DNA of 12,377 nt, taken from the NCBI GenBank assembly GCA_030041195.1, contig JASHOI010000016.1:1-12377 (forward strand), written 5' to 3'. The notes below the pieces were generated by a model. That model searched no databases and was not told where the DNA came from. It saw only the letters and a program-made list of their open reading frames with translations. The position numbers and the translations under genes were made by a program. Shown here piece by piece: positions 6,069 to 11,907 of the stretch. This DNA is from Streptosporangiaceae bacterium (GTDB lineage: Bacteria; Actinomycetota; Actinomycetes; Streptosporangiales; Streptosporangiaceae). The number at the start of each line of letters is the position of its first letter. Positions within the stretch are counted from its first letter, which is position 1.

Positions 6069-6928
6069 CTTCCCGCTCCCTCCGGGTACCAGGTGAAGTA
6101 GGCCTCCATCGTGTGGAACAGGTCGAGCGAGTCGACGTAGTCGGCGGGCACGTTCTCCCCGGCCACGCCCATCATCAGCATGAAGTCCATGAAGCCGTGC
6201 GTGGCGTTGCCCGGCAGCCACAGGCTGTCGAGGCTGACCTCGGCCAGGGCCGATTTCAGGTCCGCCGAGGCGATCCACTCCACGGCCTTGCGGTCGAACT
6301 CGGGATCCGGGCCGTGCGGGCCGAACTGGCGCGGCCCGCCGAGCTCCAGCGACAGGTGGCCGGTGCCGATGATCGCCACCCGCTTGTCGCTCGGCCAGGC
6401 CTCGACCATGGCGCGGATCGCGTGGCCGAGCTCGACAAACCGCCTGGGCTGCGGCATCGGCGGCGCGAAGATGTTCGTGTACACCGGCACGACCGGCAGG
6501 TCGGCCTGGGGCCGCAGCGTGATGATCGGGCAGGTGATGCTGTGGTCGACCCGCAGCTCGTTGCTGAACGCCAGGTCGAAGCCCGCGTCGATGCCGCCGC
6601 GGAGCAGGTAGGCCGACAGCTCCTCGTCGCCGCGCAGGAACATCCGGGGCAGGCCGAACTCCCGCTCCTCGTTGTAGTAGTTCGCGTCGTAGAACGGCGC
6701 CTTGCCGATCAGGAACTGCGGCATGTTGTCCAGCCAGAGCTGGTGGAAGTGGTCGCTGCCGACCATCACCAGCACGTCGGGGCGGGCCCGGGTGAGGGTC
6801 TCCCGGAACGCCTCGATCTTGGCGACCCACTCGTCGGCGAACGGTGGCCGGTCCTCGCCGGTGGCCGTGGACGCCCGCAGGTAGAACGGGTGGTGGGTGG
6901 ATGCGATGACCGCTGCGATGGTCGCCAT
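6065..6928 (-). CDS. Class-III extradiol ring-cleavage dioxygenase, LigB-type catalytic subunit
   Basis: A 287-residue protein of the LigB/DODA superfamily of non-haem Fe(II) enzymes that open catecholic rings next to the hydroxyl pair. The iron-ligand histidines are visible as His12 in ASTHHPF and His60 in VGSDHFHQ. DHSITCP (128-134) matches the conserved Asp-His active-site segment. Two usual positions differ. The GTG-G-M-S-H segment reads GTGHLSLEL (188-196), so the acid-base His is not in its usual place. The C-terminal Glu ligand of LigB is not evident in LPGNATHGFMDFMLMMG (238-254), where His244 or Asp248 is the nearest candidate. The ATG at 6928 has GGAG five bases upstream and lies 11 bases after the citryl-CoA-lyase-like gene. 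The substrate is unassigned; gallate, protocatechuate or a heterocyclic diol are all possible. Confidence 0.85.
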   Translation of the reverse strand: MATIAAVIASTHHPFYLRASTATGEDRPPFADEWVAKIEAFRETLTRARPDVLVMVGSDHFHQLWLDNMPQFLIGKAPFYDANYYNEEREFGLPRMFLRGDEELSAYLLRGGIDAGFDLAFSNELRVDHSITCPIITLRPQADLPVVPVYTNIFAPPMPQPRRFVELGHAIRAMVEAWPSDKRVAIIGTGHLSLELGGPRQFGPHGPDPEFDRKAVEWIASADLKSALAEVSLDSLWLPGNATHGFMDFMLMMGVAGENVPADYVDSLDLFHTMEAYFTWYPEGAGR

Positions 6929-6939
6929 GGCGGCTCCGT

Positions 6940-7764
6940 TTACTGCTCCGGGGGGTCGGGTGGGACGTAGTCGGCGTTACGGTCGATGGCGAGGTACATG
7001 TCCATGCCGAGCGGGCGGCGCTGCTCCTCGGCGAGCTGGCCGAGCAGCCCGGCGGTCCTGGCCAGCAGCGCGAACCCGCGCAGCATGCCGATCGGCAGGC
7101 CGAGGTCGGCGAGCGCCGCGCCGGAGGTGCCGGCTCCGTTCAGCGGCAGCCGGCGCCCGAGCACCTCGGGGTGGACCCGGCCGACGGCCTCGAACAGGCG
7201 CAGGTGCGGGCCGCGCAGCCCTTGCTCCTCGGCGATCCGGATCAGCACCGGCGTGCGCGGGTCGGTGACCTTGTGTACTGGATGGCCGAGCCCGGGGATC
7301 AGCCGCCCCTGCTCGCGGGCGCGGCGCACCGCGGCCAGCGCGACCGCGTCCCAGCCCGCGTCGTCGGTGGGCAGTTTGCCCCCACCCCCGCCGCCCTTGC
7401 CCGCTTCGGCCAGCGCGTCGGCGAGGAACCGGCCGGTGTCCTCGGTCACGCCGAGGAACCGGGACCCGCCGCCGAGCAGGCCGGCCGCGAGCGCTCCCTG
7501 CACCGAGTCCGGTGCGCTCAGGTAGGTCAGCCGGGCCGCGATCGCGGTTGGCGTGAAGCCGTGGTCGGCCAGCGCCACCAGAACCGCCTCGAACACGCGT
7601 ACCTGTCCCGTGGTGGGGCGGCGCTGGGTGACCAGCCACAGCGCAAGCTCGCCGAACGAGACGTTGCCGATCAGGTCGGCGGCGAGATCCTGGCCGAGCA
7701 GGGTGATGGTGTCGGCGTCCGAGGTGCCCAGCGAGGTGGGGAAGCGCGGGACGGGCTGGGTCAT
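6940..7764 (-). CDS. Citryl-CoA lyase-like protein (citrate synthase fold)
   Basis: A 274-residue protein with the short citrate synthase/citryl-CoA lyase fold. SVQGALAAGLLGGGSRFLG (87-105), IPGLGHPVHKVTDPRTP (156-172) and LPLNGAGTSGAALADLGLP with RGFALLARTAGLLGQLAEE (206-247) correspond to the three active-site segments. His161 matches citrate synthase His305. The position of His264 appears to be Leu104, and the catalytic Asp position appears to be Ala211 (NGAG instead of NVDG), so ordinary citrate synthase chemistry is unlikely. A CoA-ester C-C lyase, or a non-standard use of the fold, fits better. A run of six glycines (124-129) interrupts a surface loop. The ATG at 7764 overlaps the CoA-transferase stop (ATGA), which strongly links the two as thioester-former and thioester-cleaver. 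Confidence 0.8.
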   Translation of the reverse strand: MTQPVPRFPTSLGTSDADTITLLGQDLAADLIGNVSFGELALWLVTQRRPTTGQVRVFEAVLVALADHGFTPTAIAARLTYLSAPDSVQGALAAGLLGGGSRFLGVTEDTGRFLADALAEAGKGGGGGGKLPTDDAGWDAVALAAVRRAREQGRLIPGLGHPVHKVTDPRTPVLIRIAEEQGLRGPHLRLFEAVGRVHPEVLGRRLPLNGAGTSGAALADLGLPIGMLRGFALLARTAGLLGQLAEEQRRPLGMDMYLAIDRNADYVPPDPPEQ

Positions 7765-8969
7765 CGGCCGTTTTCCTCCTCGGGCGGTGCGGAGGCCAGC
7801 CAGCGGCGGATCTGCTCGCCGTGCTCGTCGAGGCCGGGCGGTGGGAGCTTATACCGCGGCGGCGTGGCCGAGAACCGCAGCGGGTTCCTGATCGTCGGCA
7901 TCCCGGCCTCGCCCTGGCCGGCGACGACCACCGGCTCGAGCCCGATCTCTTCGGCAAAGGCGATGCCCGCGTCGACGGTGTTGATGGGGCCGCACGGCAC
8001 GCCGGCCGCGATCAGCTCGCGGAACCACTCGGCCGCCGGGCGCTGCTTGAGCCGCTCGACGAGCAGGGGGCGCAGCAGCTCACGGTTGGCGGTGCGGTGG
8101 CCGGTCTTCGCGAACCGCGGGTCATCGGCGAGCTCGGCCGCGCCGAGCACCTCGCACAGCTTGCGGAACTGGGTGTCGTTGCCCGCCGTGATGATCATGT
8201 CCCCGGCGCCGGTGGGCAGCGGCTCGTAGGGGAACAGGCTGGGATGGGAGTTGCCCATGCGGAACGGGACCACGCCGCCGGCCGCGTAGGCGCTGGTCTG
8301 GTTCACCATCCCGGACAGCGCGGACGACATCAGGTTGGCCTGCACGTGCTGGCCCTGGCCGGTGCCGGAGCGGTGGTGCAGGGCGGCGAGGATGCCGATC
8401 GTCGTATGCAGGCCGGCCATCACGTCGAACGCGGAGATCCCGGCCCGGTACGGCGGACCGTCCGGGTCGCCGGTCAGGCTCATCAGCCCGGACATGGCCT
8501 GGACCACGAGGTCGTAGCCGGGGATGTCCTTCCCGCCGCCGGAGCCGAACCCGCTGATCGACGCGTAGATGATCTCGGGATTGGCCGTGCTGACCGACGC
8601 GTAGTCGAGGCCGAACCTGGCCAGGCCGCCCGGCTTGAAGTTCTCCACCATGATGTCGGCGCGGCGGGCCAGCTCGGCGGCTGCGGCCCGGTCGGCGTCG
8701 TCGCGCAGGTCGAGCGCCACCGACCGCTTGTTCCTGTTGATCGCGAGGAAATAGGTGGACACCCCGTCCCGCACCGGCGGGACCCAGCCCCTGGTGTCGT
8801 CGCCGCCCGGGCTCTCCACCTTGATCACGTCGGCGCCCAGGTCGGCCAGCAGCATCGTGCAGTACGGCCCGGCCAGGACGCGGGAGAAATCGGCCACCAG
8901 CAGCCCGGACAGCGGCCCGCCAGCCTCAGACCCGCCGGGCTCAGCTTCCGAGCTCTCCCGGGCCGCCAC
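7761..8969 (-). CDS. Class-III CoA-transferase (CaiB/BaiF family)
   Basis: A 402-residue CoA-transferase of the formyl-CoA transferase/CaiB-BaiF family. It moves CoA from a donor thioester onto a carboxylic acid through an aspartyl-CoA intermediate. The family signature begins at GLLVADFSRVLAGPYCTMLLADLGADVIKVE (22-52). The catalytic aspartate is Asp153 in IPGYDLVVQAMSGLMSLTG. QGQHVQANLM and the C-terminal GVPCGPINTVDAGIAFAE segment are also typical. About 18 acidic, low-complexity residues precede the fold. The GTG at 8969 has no convincing Shine-Dalgarno sequence but lies six bases after TAGAGT, suggesting a leaderless message. It is the first gene of the four-gene operon. The acid is unknown; a hydroxy-di- or tricarboxylate from ring cleavage is the natural guess from context. 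Confidence 0.92.
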   Translation of the reverse strand: MAARESSEAEPGGSEAGGPLSGLLVADFSRVLAGPYCTMLLADLGADVIKVESPGGDDTRGWVPPVRDGVSTYFLAINRNKRSVALDLRDDADRAAAAELARRADIMVENFKPGGLARFGLDYASVSTANPEIIYASISGFGSGGGKDIPGYDLVVQAMSGLMSLTGDPDGPPYRAGISAFDVMAGLHTTIGILAALHHRSGTGQGQHVQANLMSSALSGMVNQTSAYAAGGVVPFRMGNSHPSLFPYEPLPTGAGDMIITAGNDTQFRKLCEVLGAAELADDPRFAKTGHRTANRELLRPLLVERLKQRPAAEWFRELIAAGVPCGPINTVDAGIAFAEEIGLEPVVVAGQGEAGMPTIRNPLRFSATPPRYKLPPPGLDEHGEQIRRWLASAPPEEENGR

Positions 8970-8974
8970 GGCCC

Positions 8975-8981
8975 TACTCTA
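8975..8981. promoter_or_regulatory. Overlapping divergent -10 elements
   Basis: On the minus strand 8981-8976 reads TAGAGT, six bases before the GTG of the CoA-transferase gene. On the plus strand 8975-8980 reads TACTCT. Both fit TANNNT, in the 56-base gap between the divergent operon and the amidohydrolase gene. A minus-strand TTGTCC (9006-9001) could act as a distant -35 for the operon. No -35 is visible for the plus direction. Confidence 0.35.
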
Positions 8982-8989
8982 GGCCAAGA

Positions 8990-9002
8990 CCCCTTAGCGG
9001 GG
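8990..9002. promoter_or_regulatory. Small hairpin/operator-like palindrome CCCC-TTAGC-GGGG
   Basis: CCCC (8990-8993) and GGGG (8999-9002) flank TTAGC inside the divergent promoter region, 14 bases before the amidohydrolase ribosome binding site (GGAGG, 9016-9020). It is a possible regulator site shared by both transcripts, or a leader hairpin. It is too short to claim firmly. Confidence 0.25.
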
Positions 9003-9025
9003 ACAAACACCCACCGGAGGTGCCC

Positions 9026-10495
9026 ATGACCGCAGCAGCCGAAGACCTTGCCCCGGGCCGGCCTGTGGTGTTCCGCAACGCGACGGTCCTGACCATGGAC
9101 GGCGCGCACACCGTCCTGCACGGCGCCGACGTCCTGGTCGCCGGCGACCGCATCGCGGCGGTGGGAACCGGCCTGGACGTGCCCGGCGACGCTGCCGAGA
9201 TCGACGCGTCCGGCGGCATTCTCATGCCGGGCATGATCGACACCCACCGGCACATGTGGCAGACGGCGATGCGCGGCTACGGCGCCGACTGGACCCTCAC
9301 CCAGTACTTCGTCTGGAACTACCTGAACTGGGGCAAGTCGTTCCGGCCGCAGGACATCTACGCAGGAAACCTGCTGTCCGCGATCGAGTCGGTCGACGCC
9401 GGGGTCACCACCACGGTCGACTGGTCGCACGGGCTGCAGACGACCGATCACGCGGAAGCGGCCACCGACGCGCTTGAGGAGGTCCCCGGCCGGTTCGTGC
9501 TCGCCTACGGCAACATCCACCAGGGGCCGTGGGAGTGGACCACCGCGCCCGAGTTCCGCGACTTCTACCGGCGCCGGTTCGACGGCAAGGGCGACATGCT
9601 GGGCTTCCAGATCGCGTTCGACGTGACCGGGGATCCCGAGTTTCCCGAGAAGGCCGCCTTCGAGGTAGCCAGGGACCTTGGCGTCCCGGTCACCACGCAC
9701 GCCGGGGTCTGGAACGTGACCAAGGACGACAGCATCCGGATGATGCACGAGCACGGTTTCATGACCCCGTCCAGCATCTACGTGCACGCGGCCTCGCTCA
9801 GCCCGGATTCCTACCACCGGATCGCGGCCACCGGCGGGTCGGTGTCGGTGTCCACCGAGAGCGAGCAGAGTGCGGGACAGGGCTACCCGCCCACCTGGGC
9901 CCTGCGGGAGTACGGCATCCCGGTCTCGCTCTCCATGGACACCAGCGTGTGGTGGAGCGGCGACCTGTTCTCCGCGATGCGCGCAACGCTCAGCGCCGAC
10001 CGGGTCCGGGAGCACCTGGAGGCGCACGGCCGGGGGGACACGGTGACCAACCACTACCTGCGGGCGGAGCAGGTCGTCGACTGGGCCACCAGGGGCGGGG
10101 CCCGGGCGCTCGGCCTCGACTCGGCGATCGGCAGCCTCGAACCGGGCAAGCAGGCGGACCTGGTGCTGATCAAGAACGACGACTCGCCGGCCATGTTCCC
10201 GGTGCTCAACCCCTATGGCCACGTGGTCTTCCAGGCCCAGCGCGGCGACGTGCACACGGTCGTGGTCAACGGCCGGGTGGTGAAACACGAGGGCCGGCTC
10301 GTGGGCGTCGACCTGCCCAAGGCCAAGGAGGCGGTGGGCCAGACCGTCGAGTACCTGCAGGGCGTGCTCGGGCCCGACGCGTGGGCCGAGGGCATGCACC
10401 CCGAGATCCCCGAGAAGCAGGTGCTCGACAACCCCTACACGTACAAGGAAACCGCCGCATGGAAGGCCGCTGAGGAGGCCGAGGATCCGGCTTGA
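9026..10495 (+). CDS. Amidohydrolase-superfamily metal-dependent hydrolase (ATZ/TRZ-like)
   Basis: A 489-residue amidohydrolase of the cyclic-imidate/aminohydrolase branch (ATZ/TRZ, cytosine-deaminase-like architecture). Flanking beta-sandwich pieces (VVFRNATVLTMDG at the start; GSLEPGKQADLVLIKND near 374-390) enclose a TIM barrel. The metal site is visible as DTHRH (His74 and His76), His225 in TTHAGVWN, His254 in YVHAAS and Asp305 in SMDTSVWW. The Glu of the HxxE motif used by many deaminases is absent (H-A-G-V), so deamination should not be assumed. Hydrolysis of a ring amide, amine or other leaving group remains open. The ATG at 9026 follows GGAGG (9016-9020) by five bases; a GTG at 9020 is inside that site. 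Its divergence from the ring-cleavage operon suggests it prepares the substrate or processes a nitrogen-containing intermediate. Confidence 0.9.
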   Translation: MTAAAEDLAPGRPVVFRNATVLTMDGAHTVLHGADVLVAGDRIAAVGTGLDVPGDAAEIDASGGILMPGMIDTHRHMWQTAMRGYGADWTLTQYFVWNYLNWGKSFRPQDIYAGNLLSAIESVDAGVTTTVDWSHGLQTTDHAEAATDALEEVPGRFVLAYGNIHQGPWEWTTAPEFRDFYRRRFDGKGDMLGFQIAFDVTGDPEFPEKAAFEVARDLGVPVTTHAGVWNVTKDDSIRMMHEHGFMTPSSIYVHAASLSPDSYHRIAATGGSVSVSTESEQSAGQGYPPTWALREYGIPVSLSMDTSVWWSGDLFSAMRATLSADRVREHLEAHGRGDTVTNHYLRAEQVVDWATRGGARALGLDSAIGSLEPGKQADLVLIKNDDSPAMFPVLNPYGHVVFQAQRGDVHTVVVNGRVVKHEGRLVGVDLPKAKEAVGQTVEYLQGVLGPDAWAEGMHPEIPEKQVLDNPYTYKETAAWKAAEEAEDPA

Positions 10496-10527
10496 CCAGG
10501 GCTTGACCGGGCTCGGCGTGCACCGAT

Positions 10528-10565
10528 GGTTCGCCCCGGCCCCGGGTTTTGGGCCGGGGCGAACC
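10528..10565. terminator. Strong hairpin terminator, perfect 15-bp stem
   Basis: GGTTCGCCCCGGCCC (10528-10542) is exactly complementary to 10551-10565, with loop CGGGTTTT. It begins 32 bases after the amidohydrolase stop. No T-run follows, but GGGGAAAAG does. The perfect stem could work in both directions. Confidence 0.75.
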
Positions 10566-10581
10566 GGGGAAAAGATCACTC

Positions 10582-10860
10582 ATGCCGCCGGTCTGGTCAC
10601 CTCGCCGGGTCCTCGCCTTTCGCCTGGGTATCTCGGCGATCTTCGACGTGACCGGCGCCACGGTGCTGCGGCTGGTTCGCCGCAGCCTGCCGGAGCCTCC
10701 TGACCCAGGCTCCCGGCCCGACCCGTTCGTCGCCGCCATGGACACGATCATGGCGGCTCATCGCGAACTCGCCCCGATGGCGGCACAGCGGGAGCCGGCC
10801 CGCGCGCCGGTTCAGCACGAGCCGACAGCTCGGGCCCGGGACAAGGCGGGTGTGATCTAA
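10582..10860 (+). CDS. Hypothetical 92-residue protein
   Basis: Not recognised. The N-terminus is amphipathic to hydrophobic and basic (VLAFRLGISAIFDVTGATVLRLVRRSL, residues 10-36). A middle segment (DPFVAAMDTIMAAHRELA) could form a helix, and the tail is Ala/Pro/Arg-rich and probably disordered. Third-position GC is high through most of the frame, which supports coding. The ATG at 10582 is the best internal start; GGGGA at 10566-10570 is a rather distant ribosome binding site and forms part of the 3' flank of the terminator. An in-frame ATG-type start further upstream would lie in the hairpin. It ends 12 bases before the IS200/IS605-like end sequence, so it could be a fragment of a longer gene. 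Confidence 0.4.
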   Translation: MPPVWSPRRVLAFRLGISAIFDVTGATVLRLVRRSLPEPPDPGSRPDPFVAAMDTIMAAHRELAPMAAQREPARAPVQHEPTARARDKAGVI

Positions 10861-10867
10861 CCGGCTT

Positions 10868-10926
10868 GACTACTCCCCGCCCTGAGGGACGGGATTCCGG
10901 CCGCCACCGGCCGGGTTCCTGTTTCA
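10868..10926. mobile_element. Probable IS200/IS605-family end remnant (no transposase)
   Basis: The sequence has the look of the structured ends next to tnpB/IS1341-type elements: GACTACTCCCC, hairpin CCCG-CCC/GGG-a-CGGG with loop TGA (10876-10893), ATTCC, a second perfect hairpin CCGGCCG-CCAC-CGGCCGG (10897-10914), then GTTCCTGTTTCAC. Similar CTCCCCGCCC...GGGATTCC...GGTTCCTG arrangements flank such insertion sequences in many actinomycetes. This is recalled family knowledge, not a search result. No TnpA or TnpB frame occurs in the window, so it would be a solo end or a non-autonomous palindrome-associated element. A plain tandem hairpin terminator for the preceding small ORF is the alternative. 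Confidence 0.5.
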
Positions 10927-10947
10927 CAGCTACCGCCGGAGGTCTCC

Positions 10948-11475
10948 GTGACCGATAGCGATCCCCTCCCCCAGACCGGACCGTCCGACCCGCTAGCGGG
11001 ATCGCTCCCGCGGCCCCCGGTGCGGACCGAGGTCCTGTCGCTCGAGCAGGCCATCACCCTGCGTGAGCAGGCGCCGGAGCTCTACGACCTGTGGCTCAAG
11101 ATCGCGCAGGAAAAGGCAGCGACCGCCAACTACGTCGACCGGGCGCCGTACGAGATCCCGGAACGGCTGGCCCAGGCCGGGCGGCCGAGAGCCTTGGGCG
11201 CGCTGATCGTGGTGCTGTCGTTCTGCGGCTACCTGGCCTGGCTCGGCGGGCCCGGACCCTACATCGGCGGGCTGATCGCGATCGTGGACCTGGCGGCGAT
11301 GCTCGGGATCTTCTTCGGCCTCCGCCCGGACCGCCTGTCCGAGCCCCGTTCCGGCCGCGGCCGGGGAGCCCGCCCAGGAACCCGCCCAGCGGGCCTGGCA
11401 ACCCGCAAGCCCTTACCCGGCCTCCCCCAGCCACGCGCCCGCAGCAGAGCCGTATTCCATGATCTTGGTGTCTGA
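10948..11475 (+). CDS. Small two-helix membrane protein with altered C-terminus
   Basis: A 175-residue protein. The GTG start at 10948 follows GGAGG (10938-10942) by five bases. A Pro-rich N-terminus is followed by a soluble helical segment (SLEQAITLREQAPELYDLWLKIAQEKAATANYV, 31-63). Two membrane helices follow at about 82-100 (ALGALIVVLSFCGYLAWLG) and 105-124 (YIGGLIAIVDLAAMLGIFFG). Layout and the helical domain before the membrane pair faintly recall DUF2335-type small membrane proteins; function is unknown. The C-terminal 45 residues are Arg/Pro/Gly-rich and low in complexity. The last seven codons (FHDLGV and stop) are the left arm of the 59-base palindrome, so the present end was probably set by insertion of that repeat, and the original protein may have ended differently. 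Confidence 0.65.
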   Translation: MTDSDPLPQTGPSDPLAGSLPRPPVRTEVLSLEQAITLREQAPELYDLWLKIAQEKAATANYVDRAPYEIPERLAQAGRPRALGALIVVLSFCGYLAWLGGPGPYIGGLIAIVDLAAMLGIFFGLRPDRLSEPRSGRGRGARPGTRPAGLATRKPLPGLPQPRARSRAVFHDLGV

Positions 11476-11513
11476 ATACCGCATAGCGGTATTTATCAAC
11501 CACGATCATGGAA
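11455..11513. repeat. 59-base imperfect palindrome (MITE-like or cruciform)
   Basis: The core AATACCGC-ATA-GCGGTATT (11475-11493) is a perfect 8-bp-arm palindrome. It is nested in outer arms of 20 bases, TTCCATGATC at the left end and GATCATGGAA at the right, that match at about 15 of 20 positions. The core is AT-richer than its surroundings. The left arm supplies the final codons and stop of the preceding membrane protein. It may be a miniature mobile repeat, a terminator for that gene, or a binding site. A T-run is lacking, and the length and nested symmetry favour a dispersed repeat. Confidence 0.7.
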
Positions 11514-11692
11514 AGCGCCCCACGGCCAAGATCAAACCCGCGTGTTGATCATCTGCGGGCCACACCGCGCTTCGGGCTTCTGATCTTTCTGGCTGCCGGG
11601 CCCGGCGGGCCGGGCCCACGCGCCGGCACTCGGTTGCGCCCGATGCGGCACTGCCGGCAGGGCCGGCCACCGGCCTCGGCGGAGGCCGGCAA
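11514..11692. other. Palindrome-dense noncoding stretch
   Basis: No credible gene is seen from 11476 to 11907. This part holds GATCAA-N9-TTGATC (11530-11550), a perfect hairpin GGGCCCGG-CGGG-CCGGGCCC (11598-11617), the palindrome CTGCCGGCAG (11651-11660) and a perfect hairpin CCGGCCTC-GGCG-GAGGCCGG (11670-11689). CCAAGATC (11526-11533) is also complementary to GATCTTGG (11461-11468) in the preceding 59-base palindrome, allowing an alternative long-range pairing. It may be nested repeats, terminators, or a structured RNA. Confidence 0.45.
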
Positions 11693-11725
11693 CTGACCCA
11701 GGTCAGAGTCGGCGTACCTGACCTG
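11693..11725. promoter_or_regulatory. Operator-like CTGACC/GGTCAG cluster
   Basis: Three half-sites occur: CTGACC (11693-11698), GGTCAG (11701-11706) and CTGACC (11718-11723). The first two form CTGACC-CA-GGTCAG. The last two extend to a perfect 8-base inverted repeat CAGGTCAG-N11-CTGACCTG (11699-11725). It lies about 70 bases upstream of the likely -35 box of the following gene pair. The arrangement suggests a dimeric regulator; none is identified. Confidence 0.4.
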
Positions 11726-11728
11726 TAC

Positions 11729-11785
11729 CTTCCGATTATTTCCATAACACTCCCATCTGGGTGTTACAAAGCTTCCGATTTTTTC
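11729..11785. repeat. Direct repeats flanking a hairpin in an AT-rich upstream region
   Basis: CTTCCGATTATTTC (11729-11742) and CTTCCGATTTTTTC (11772-11785) are identical at 13 of 14 positions and exactly 43 bases apart, about four helical turns. Between them a bulged hairpin pairs TAACAC-T-CC (11745-11753) with GGGTGTTA (11759-11766). The block is conspicuously AT-rich for this genome and lies just before a good promoter. It looks like a regulatory array; a role as a terminator for upstream transcription is the alternative. Confidence 0.45.
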
Positions 11786-11796
11786 TGCACAAACGG

Positions 11797-11824
11797 TTGC
11801 ATCGGGACCGTGGGCCGGTAATCT
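11797..11824 (+). promoter_or_regulatory. Promoter of the terminal two-gene unit
   Basis: TTGCAT (11797-11802), 16 bases, then TAATCT (11819-11824) give a plausible sigma-70-type promoter with a start near 11831. GCATCGGGA is repeated 30 bases apart (11799-11807 and 11829-11837), overlapping the -35 and the expected start site, and could be a control site. Confidence 0.5.
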
Positions 11825-11907
11825 ACTGGCATCGGGAATGACATCGTCCATTGTCAGCGAACGCGCCACCGGCGAGCCGGAACGGCCGCCTGGGACTGGG
11901 GAGGCAG

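Noticed and set aside
8825..10579. Long minus-strand frame opposite the amidohydrolase
   Set aside because: Composition is typical of a GC-rich shadow, with no motifs, and it crosses the divergent promoter region and a terminator hairpin.
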